DNA of 64,000 nucleotides, taken from positions 114,634,267 to 114,698,266 of the forward strand of contig OY282605.1 in assembly GCA_958298945.1 (NCBI GenBank). Direction: 5' to 3'. The notes beneath the pieces are model-generated. The model made no database searches, was not told where the DNA came from, and saw only the letters and a list, made by a program, of their open reading frames with translations. Both the position numbers and the translations under genes were made by a program. Origin of the DNA: Atherix ibis (lineage: Eukaryota > Arthropoda > Insecta > Diptera > Athericidae). Shown here in pieces: positions 56,601 to 64,000 of this stretch; the stretch's first letter is position 1, and every line of letters begins with the position of its first letter.

Positions 56601-58635
56601 ATAGATAGACTTGGCTTAAAAAAATATTAAATTTTCTATTAATTATAAGTTATTATTTTGAAATTATTTCAGCATCTTAATATTTACCCGTGATTTCATT
56701 TTCCAAATTTGTGACTGTAAGTATTTACCCGTGATTTACACTCTTTGTAATGAGAGTCTCCTACCCTTTTTTAATTTTTAATTTTTCTCCAATTTTATTT
56801 TTTCATTTATACCAGAAGTTAAATATATTTTTATATTATATAATAACTAAGCTAGTAAAGAGAAAAAAAGTTTTTCTTATAAAATAACGTCGGAAATCTA
56901 TGTTTTATCGTAATTGAGATAAAATGGCCAATACTTCTTGTACAATAAAACGCAATGTAAACAAATCGATAATGATGTTGCGTGAGAAAACACATTTAGT
57001 TTTCTTTTAAAAAAAAACTACTGAAACTGGTAATATATATAGATGGTCTCTTAAATATTACCTACACTGTTCACATTCACATAGAATCTCTATTGTATAA
57101 TTTCCATAATAGATTTAAAACGGGGTAGTTAGTTTATGTTTTCCCTCCAATTTCCCATATAAAACTGTTTATATTCTGTTGAACGTTGTAAATTTCCTTT
57201 GTCTTATTCAGATGCATATAGTCATACTAATATCTATGTGTATAAGATAGGCAGGTACTGATTTATTTTGTATACTCCTTTCTATGTAGCATAGATTAAA
57301 AGATTTCTATCTAATCAGTGAACAACAAAAAAGATGTTCTTCTATCACCAGAGCCATAACCCATCCGCAATTTCAGTATCTTCCGCAACATATCTTATTG
57401 ATTGGCGATTGTTATCATTCTTGTATATCTTAGATCGATCTTGAGAATGAAAATCGACAATTTCTGATGAGTTTTTAAGTTCAGATTTATTTGCATAGGC
57501 GAGGAGGGTTTTTTACTTTTAATTTTTTATTTTTTTATTTAATCATAACTTTTTTCAAAGAATTTATACTCGTATTGTTAAAAAAAATTGAATTGCACTG
57601 AATCTGTGGTATTTGCAAAATTTTACTTCAAACCATTCGAAAAGTTTACAAGCTGCAAGGACACCGAATACTAATGATGTTATGTGCCTTCGTTAAGCAA
57701 TCGCATAAACCAAGTTTTTTTCTAAGTACAACAAAAAATTGGTTCATGCACTTGCTTAATATGGGCACAATTTTTTTTTTGGCTTATAAAATTTTTGAAA
57801 TTGTCTTCAATCCAATTCCTTCTTATTTATTTCTATATTTTTGTAAAAAAAAAATATATTTCAAACAATTTAAAAATTTTAAGTAATTATTTACTTAGTT
57901 TTTGAACAAAATTTCATCAATTTTAATCATAATTTTCTGCTAATTCAATTTATAGCCATAAAAAATGTATTCTTCCTGAAAAAAATATGCTCTTTCGGAA
58001 ATATCGAATAACTTCAGTATAAATCTATAAGAAATAAAACAAATTTAATTAATAAAATAAAATAATGTAAATTTTTATGACAATTTTTACTACTTAAACG
58101 TTTAGCTCTATTGATATTAACTTCTTGAAAAAATCGTTAATTCTAATATATTTTATTATAGAATATTATTTTGATTTTCTATCACCAAATTTTATCGTAT
58201 ATAATATTTTTTTAATGGCTTATTTTCTTTCCTTTAAAATAATAAAAATTCTCCCGAAAAAGTTTATATTTTTTTACACTCATTTAATTGGTATTAGCAG
58301 TTATGTATACATAAATTCTGTACAAATTAGTTTTATGATATAGAAATTATTTAAAAGATAACATTTTAAAGCGCATTCAATATTTTCGATTATAAATTTT
58401 CCATTTTATTATTTGTTTATTTGATATTTTTACAAATAGAATTATGCAAAATAAAATCATCTCAATATATTATGCAATAAAAGTTGAAATTATTATAAAA
58501 ATAAAACGATAATAAATTTCCATTAAATAATCCATTTTCTAAGGGAATTTTGAATTTTTTAAATATGTAAAAGGTTATTTGGTTTGTGGTTCGGAAAGTG
58601 TAGCTTTGTGATTTGACAGTTATTAGCCTTATAAA
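56601..58635. other. AT-rich DNA without recognisable gene
   Basis: A 16-bp direct repeat (tatttacccgtgattt at 56681 and 56722) is the only structure noticed. Confidence 0.5.
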
Positions 58636-58639
58636 AGCT

Positions 58640-58936
58640 AATGTTTGTTTAGACAATAGTTTGACATTTTTTTTAAAAATTATCTAAAGTGATGAGGTTA
58701 AAAATTGCTGTCTATTGGGCTCTAAAAACACTTAAATGACTATGAAAAAGGCTAATTGGACCATATTTCTTTGAAAATGAAGAAGAAGAGATCATTAAAA
58801 TTTTTCTTTTGTCTTAAACTTTTTTTATCGGGATCATATTAGCCAATTAAATGCTGCTACAAGTTATACAACATGACAAATTTTCATTTTATTACGTGAA
58901 AAATTCCGAGAACCACTAATTTCCAGATTTGTTCTA
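58640..58936 (+). pseudogene. R9: DD41D transposase relic, cut by M6b
   Basis: The plus strand reads NCCLLGSKNT-MTMKK, LIGPYFFENEEEEIIKI (central domain, for IIGPYFFENExG), NAATSYTT (for DGATCHTA) and LLREKFREPLISRF just before 58936. The order and the exact REKF..LISRF motif identify DD41D. The part beyond SRF is absent on the far side of mariner M6b. Confidence 0.72.
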
Positions 58937-60045
58937 CCAGGAGTATAAGCTTAAATCCGCTGTTTGGTCATAGATGACTTGAGTAAGGGTATTAAGCTAC
59001 CATGGGCACGCCATACTTTTTTTCTATGATTTTGACATCTGTCAACATTAATCAGTGTATATTGTCAGCAATTTCGTACAACAACATACATTTTTCGTTT
59101 GGTAATCATGTCTAGTTTTGTGCCATAAAAAGAGCATATGCGAGAAACTCGGCTTTTCTCCTTCAATTTGAAAAAATCGGCTGCCGAATCGCATCGAATG
59201 CTTATGGAGGTCTATGGTGACAGTGCTTTATCAGAAACAACGTGCCGAGACTCGTTTCGTGGGTTCAAAGACGGCAATTTTGACTTGTTAGACAAGAAGC
59301 GTGAAAATCGGCCTAGGTAGGTTGGGGACCATGAATTGCAGGCTCTTTTGGACGAAGACGATACCCAATCGCAGAAAATGCTCACGGAACAATTGGGTGT
59401 TACTCAACCAGCCATTTCCATGTGTCTGCGTGCCATGGGGAATATTGAAAAGATCGGAAAATGGATGCCTCATGAATTGAACGAGAGGCAGATGGAGCGA
59501 CACCAAAACACATACGAAATCTTGCTCGCCAGTCAAAAAAGAAACTCGTTCCTGCATCGGATTATGACAGGCGATGAAAAGTGGATATATTTCGAGAATC
59601 CTAAATGTAATAAATTGTGGGTTGATCCCGGCCAACCATCAACATCTTCCCCAAGACTAAATCGCTTCGGACGGAAGACGATGCTATGAGTTTGGTGAAA
59701 TCAGCAGGGTATCGCCTACTATGAGATGTTGAAATCTGGTGAAACTGTCAATGCCCACGGCTACCACCAACAACTGATCAAATTGCACCATGCTCTGCGT
59801 GAAAAAAGGACGGATTATCAACAAAGACATGAGAATGTGATTTTCCTCTACGAAAACGCTACATCGCACACGTCAGAAATGGTCCTAAACTTCTTGTAGA
59901 CATGCAACTGGGAGGTGCTACCCCACCCAACTTATTCACCAGACTTGACCCCTTCCGACTACCACCTGTTTTCGTCGATGGGTCACGCGCTTGCTGAGCA
60001 GCAATTCGATTCTTGCGAAGACGATTTTCTCGCATGTCATCAAAT
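58937..60045 (+). mobile_element. M6b: mauritiana-type mariner, 3' end lost
   Basis: The left end ccaggagtataagcttaaat follows TA (58935-58936) inside a DD41D relic. The element is recognisable up to QQFDSCEDDF near 60035, then homology to the copy at 52 kb stops; no right terminal repeat is found. Confidence 0.88.
59108..60040 (+). pseudogene. Mariner transposase M6b, catalytic-2 D changed to E
   Basis: The ATG at 59108 gives MSSFVP then a stop. KSAAESHRMLMEVYGDSALS and RGFKDGNFDLLDKK follow, a stop, then HELQALLDEDDTQSQKMLTE and QLGVTQPAISMCLRAMGNIE. Catalytic-1 is MTGDEKWIYFENP, intact. Two stops interrupt the LWVW/YYEML region. Catalytic-2 reads FLYENATSHTS where FLHDNAPSH is expected, so H and D are both changed. 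Catalytic-3 YSPDLTPSDYHLF is intact. The C-terminal 50 or so residues are missing. Confidence 0.88.
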
Positions 60046-62040
60046 CAACAAAACAAAACTCACAAATGCTGTTGTAAGGCTTACCCCCCACACCAACCCT
60101 CCATCCACCCACATCTCTAATCGAGAAAGTTATCAATTAATAAATAAACCTTTCGAAAAATTAATTCTTAAAATCTATTCCCACCTACCCAAAAGATAAA
60201 AAAAAAAATAATTTTTTTTTATCACATAAAATGTTTACGCTTAAATAAATTTAAAAATGCTCAAATGAAATTTTGTATACTCGTCGATAAAAATAAGAAA
60301 AATTATAAACTCATAAAAAAAAAAAAACTACCATAAATAAATGTTAATATGGCAATAATTATATGTAAACACAATAATGAACGCACAACAAGCATTTGAC
60401 TGATCTTTGATCCATTGAACTTCTATTATGACAGGTAAAATGTTTATTTTAACGCAATTTCACCACGGCAGATAATGATAATTGCAAATAAATTTCTATC
60501 CAAATAGCTCGAACAAGTTAATTATTTCCTTGTGTGAGAAGGTGGATACATATTTATAGTTGAATGGATGTAACGTTCCTCTTTGCCATCAAGTTTTGTT
60601 TTCATACATTTTACAATCGAGTCTGAAACTTTTTCTTTTGTCTTAATAGGTAAATAATAACAACTGAGTGTATTTTAAATGGCAGACTCGGTCCGAATCG
60701 TAGGGGTCCCCCAGCTGTGGTCAATTTACACTCGCGACCAAAAATGAACACACAGACAAACCATTTTGTCCAAATGGTTGCAAATGTCTTCAGTGGCATT
60801 CCTCGTCAAATGAACCTCCACTTTACCGAAAATATATGAACATCATAAAAGCTAGTTACTTTGCATAACTGCCTTTTAATATCGCCATTGCAACGAAACG
60901 ATATTATTATGTGCCATATTAGTAATGGCCAATGAATTTAATAACTGATCGAAATGATAGCCATCTCATCGTTGAGGTTGTAGTGTCATTTTATTGCTAC
61001 ATCAGTGCAACGATTGAAATCGAACAGTACAGGTATGAGTATCTGAAGTTAACGGGCATCTTTTTAACGCATAAGCCATCTAACGGCTATGTTGAATATC
61101 GAACTCTCCAGCTGAGATTGCAAGTGTTATCGCACAGGTCAATGGGTAATAATTTTAACTAGAAAATCAAACTAATCAATACCAGATAACATTAAACATC
61201 GTATTAAATTTAAAGATGCGTTAAAACAACCTGAACAGAAAATTTTCATTGCTATTTCACACCCTCCATCCATGATACACGAGTAATAAATAGACTACAC
61301 TTTGCACTTTTCTCAATAAATAAATTTATAATAAATAATATCTACAATATATTGAATAAATATCTGTAAAATTCAATTTCAACAAATATACTTTGTGATT
61401 TTTTTTGTTTAATTTTAAATTTTTTTTTTCTTTTTTCAGGTGAGTTGGAACTGTTACTTCATTTCAGTCGTCGGTACTATTTATGTTTTGTGTCAAACTA
61501 TAGACCAACATAAAATTGAGACATTTAGGTTGATATCTATTCGTTGTTGGTTGTAGATGTCGTTCAAATACGTGGGTAACATATTGGCAGCCACCCACAA
61601 CAATCAAAGAAAAATTTTAATAAAATCATTTAACAGGTACAAAAACCAATAAAATTATAACCGATAATAAAATTTCAATATTTTATAGCTGTTGAAGCAA
61701 AAAAATACTATTTTATGAAAATACTACTTTAGATGAGAATGTAAATATTGTAGTATAAAATAATATTTATATTTTTATGGAAATTTTACTATTTGAAGAG
61801 TTCTTTTAAAGGTGTTTATTAGTAATAAAAATATTCAATAGGATATAATTTTATAGGAGAATTTTCAAACGGAATTTTATAGGAATTATGTATAACAGTT
61901 ATAGGCAAATATCAGCAGTCATGAAGTTTTTATATTTTTTTTTAAATAATTTATTGATAATATTTTTAACTTTTTTGATCTTAAATATATTAGGTTATTT
62001 ACTTAGTTTTAGGTGAAACTGGAGATTTCAGTTTTTTAGG
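60046..62040. other. Mixed AT-rich DNA with a complex island
   Basis: 60380-61180 is distinctly less repetitive than most of the window and holds short open frames on both strands that match nothing I know. gttactttgcataactgcc near 60855 includes an octamer-like core. It could be a conserved non-coding element. No gene is called. Confidence 0.35.
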
Positions 62041-62079
62041 CTAAAGAAAGCCCAATTTTAGGTGAGAAAAATTCTATGG

Positions 62080-62320
62080 TGTCCGGCGCTCACAAATATT
62101 CCTAATGTGCCTTACTTTCTTACTGAATGGGAAACAGTATCGTCAGCACATACACGTGCATAGACATTTTGACTGGACCAATAGTAAGATCTTTTTAACT
62201 TAATCCTTTCTGCCAATCCTGTGTCCTTCCGTTAACCGAAATTTCTTTGTCCGTCAGGTTTCTCTTATTGTGGAGCTGTTAGTCTATTTTTTAACTTGAT
62301 CAAACATAGTAAAATGCTTC
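62080..62320 (+). pseudogene. L3: LINE 3' end fragment related to L2
   Basis: gactggaccaatagtaagat, ctgccaatcctgtg and ttattgtggagct occur in the same order and similar spacing as in the RNase H LINE relic at 32.9-33.2 kb (gactggactaatagtggg, ctgccaatcctgtgg, cattgtggagctc). The cysteine segment survives only in part. Confidence 0.6.
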
Positions 62321-62467
62321 ATAAAATTGGGCAAACTTTAACTATTATATCCCAATAAATAGAGACCAGTTTCGTTTAGAAAGCACTGCCTGACCAAACT
62401 TAATTTTGTCAAATTATCCAATGATCATACACTATTACGAGTTTATAAAAAAAACTTAGTTGACAGA

Positions 62468-62660
62468 TTATTCTGAACGGTCAGGCCTAATAATAGTCCT
62501 CACATTTTCATCAGTTTTCCATGTTGAAGACCTCCCTGAGCGAAATTCCCGTTCTACTGTTTTTGGCTCTCCCAAAAATGCTTTATGCCATGATGTCACT
62601 TTTGGGCTAAACCCCATATTTAAATAGTAAAAACACTTTGTGAATTGCACGATAAAAATT
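62468..62660 (-). pseudogene. Mariner DNA-binding domain fragment
   Basis: The minus strand gives SWHKAFLGEPKTVEREFRSG then RSSTWKTDENVRTIIRPDRS, resembling the linker and helix-turn-helix region of SETMAR-like mariners (WHKxFxxGRExVEDxxRSGRPSTSxTDENVxxV). Nothing more of the element is seen. Confidence 0.55.
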
Positions 62661-62939
62661 TAAAATTTTCATTTTCACAATTTCCAAAATTCACAGAAAA
62701 GTGTGTCTTTCCTTAAACCTTGATAAAGAGAGTATTATCCAGTGGTATTTTACGATAACTCCGAAGTATTTGATCGAGTATAGACTCTATTTAACTCTCA
62801 GAGTTCTGCCTACAATGAATTTAGATAACACAAGTTTAATGCTCAAGAATAAATAAAAATTCTGCCTTGCATGCTGCTGCATCACATCTTAAATTCTAAT
62901 TTTTCTGCTCTGTGCAGCGGAAGTACTGCCACTACAAAA

Positions 62940-64000
62940 AGTGAGATGCGTAGTAAATTTAACACCAAATTTGATATTATTTTAACACCAAATTGGACAC
63001 AAAATTTTACAACAAATTTGACATCAATTTTGACACGAAAATTGACACGAAATTTAACAACGAATTTGAAACAAATTTTACACCAAATTTTAAAACAAAT
63101 TAAACAACAAATTGCACACTAAATTTGACAATAATTTTGACACTAAATTTGATACCAAATTTGACAACGAATTTGACACCAAATTTGATAACAAATTTGA
63201 CACAGATTTAGACATCAATGAATTTAGGCTCCAAATTTTTCACTAATTTTGCCATCAAATTTGATATTAAATTTGACACCAAATTTGACAATAAATTTTA
63301 CATTTAATTTGATACCAAATTTGACATTAAATTAGACACCAAATTTTACAACAAATTTTACACCAAATTTAACACCAATTTTGGGACCATATTTAACAAC
63401 AAATTTTACAACAAATTTAACAACAAATTTAACAACAAATTTGACATCAATTTTGACACGAAATTTAACAACGAATTTGAAACAAATTTTACACCAAATT
63501 TTAAAACGAATTTAACAACAAATTTCACACTAAATTTGCCAATAATTTTGACACTAAATTTGATACCAAATTTGACAACGAATTTGACACCAAATTTGAT
63601 AACAAATTTGACACAGATTTAGACATCAATGAATTTAGGCTCCAAATTTTACACTAATTTTGCCATCAAATTTGATATTAAATTTGACACCAAATTTGAC
63701 GATAAATTTGATACCAAATTTAACACCAATTTTAGCACCATATTTAAAAACAAATTTTACAATAAATTTAACAACAAATTTAACAACAAATTTTACATCA
63801 ATTTGACAACAAATTTTACAACAAATTTTATAACAAATTTTACGTTAAATTTAACAATAAATTTTACTTGACACCAAATTTGACACCACATTTCACACCA
63901 ATTTTGACACTTATTTTGACACCAAATTTGACATTAAATTTAACAACAATTTGTATACCAATTTTGATAACGAATTTGACACCAAATTTGACAAAAAAGT
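62940..64000. repeat. Tandem array of about 12-bp units with a longer period, open at the window edge
   Basis: Hundreds of bases consist of variants of aaatttgacacc (also aacaaatttaac, caaattttacaa). Because 12 is four codons, frames stay open and read as KFDT/TNLT repeats; I regard this as non-coding. A longer period is present: gacacagatttagacatcaa recurs 411 bp apart (about 63199 and 63610), as does aatttaacaacgaatttg (63051 and 63462). aacaaatttgacatcaa is 423 bp apart (63011 and 63434), a difference of exactly one unit. The array continues past 64000. Confidence 0.92.

Noticed and set aside
56681..56737. 16-bp direct repeat tatttacccgtgattt
   Set aside because: A single short repeat without further structure; it could be chance duplication.
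62871..63871. Open frames reading repetitive KFDT/TNLT peptides
   Set aside because: They arise because the 12-bp unit is a multiple of three; several frames are open at once and no start context or conservation supports a protein.
1..64000. CRISPR arrays, operons, bacterial or viral genes
   Set aside because: No regularly spaced direct repeats with unique spacers, no gene clusters with ribosome-binding sites, and no viral structural genes were seen.

Overview
This window is AT-rich (by eye well over 70 percent A+T) eukaryotic DNA, most likely from an arthropod and probably an insect. That inference rests on the transposon families: many mariner (DD34D) copies of several lineages, DD41D (rosa-type) elements, and decayed non-LTR retrotransposons of Jockey and RNase H-bearing types. 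No bacterial or viral gene organisation is seen, and no host protein-coding exon, tRNA or rRNA could be supported. The window reads as intergenic or intronic DNA. Summing my own boundaries, recognisable mobile-element sequence makes up roughly half of it.

Layout. 1-1.3 kb: 3' end of a dead RNase H LINE. 1.5-2.3 kb: a cluster of a short repeated motif around a perfect 21-bp hairpin. 5.2-7.7 kb: a dispersed repeat, a mariner of family M1 and a DD41D relic. 8.6-11.3 kb: a 5'-truncated LINE with poly(A) and target-site duplication, followed by a second M1. 13-15.3 kb: DD41D elements and the inverted partner of the 5.2-kb repeat. 17.2-20.6 kb: a DD41D copy, Jockey and mariner scraps, and mariner M7a. 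20.6-24.2 kb: AT-rich DNA without genes. 24.2-25.5 kb: DD41D and Jockey relics. 27.3-30.1 kb: mariner M9, a fold-back derivative of M1 (M1c) and a Jockey relic. 31.2-33.4 kb: a deleted M8, an RNase H LINE relic and a Tc1 scrap. 34.5-39.3 kb: dense DD41D/mariner cluster R3, R4 (split by mariner M3) and M10. 41.3-42.6 kb: nearly intact mariner M8b. 44.7-48.6 kb: mariner M4, then M5 inside M1d inside a DD41D element. 51.9-56.6 kb: mariner M6a, then a Jockey reverse transcriptase split by nearly intact mariner M7b. 58.6-60 kb: a DD41D relic split by M6b. 62-64 kb: LINE and mariner scraps, then a 12-bp-unit tandem array running off the end.

How it fits together. Most elements are dead, but their order of arrival can be read from nesting and TA duplications: DD41D and Jockey elements are the older layer and DD34D mariners landed in them. 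The copies with fewest lesions are M8b (one nonsense codon), M7b (one 17-bp deletion) and M9 (one homopolymer slip and two stops); all three keep the DD34D triad. The truncated LINE has an open reverse-transcriptase frame and a 12/13-bp target duplication, so it also looks fairly young. I did not find a clearly new functional system. The most unusual objects are the triple nest at 46.1-48.6 kb, the fold-back M1c, the palindromic duplication inside M6a, and the array at 62.9-64 kb. Family names M1-M10, R1-R10 and L1-L8 are labels used only here.
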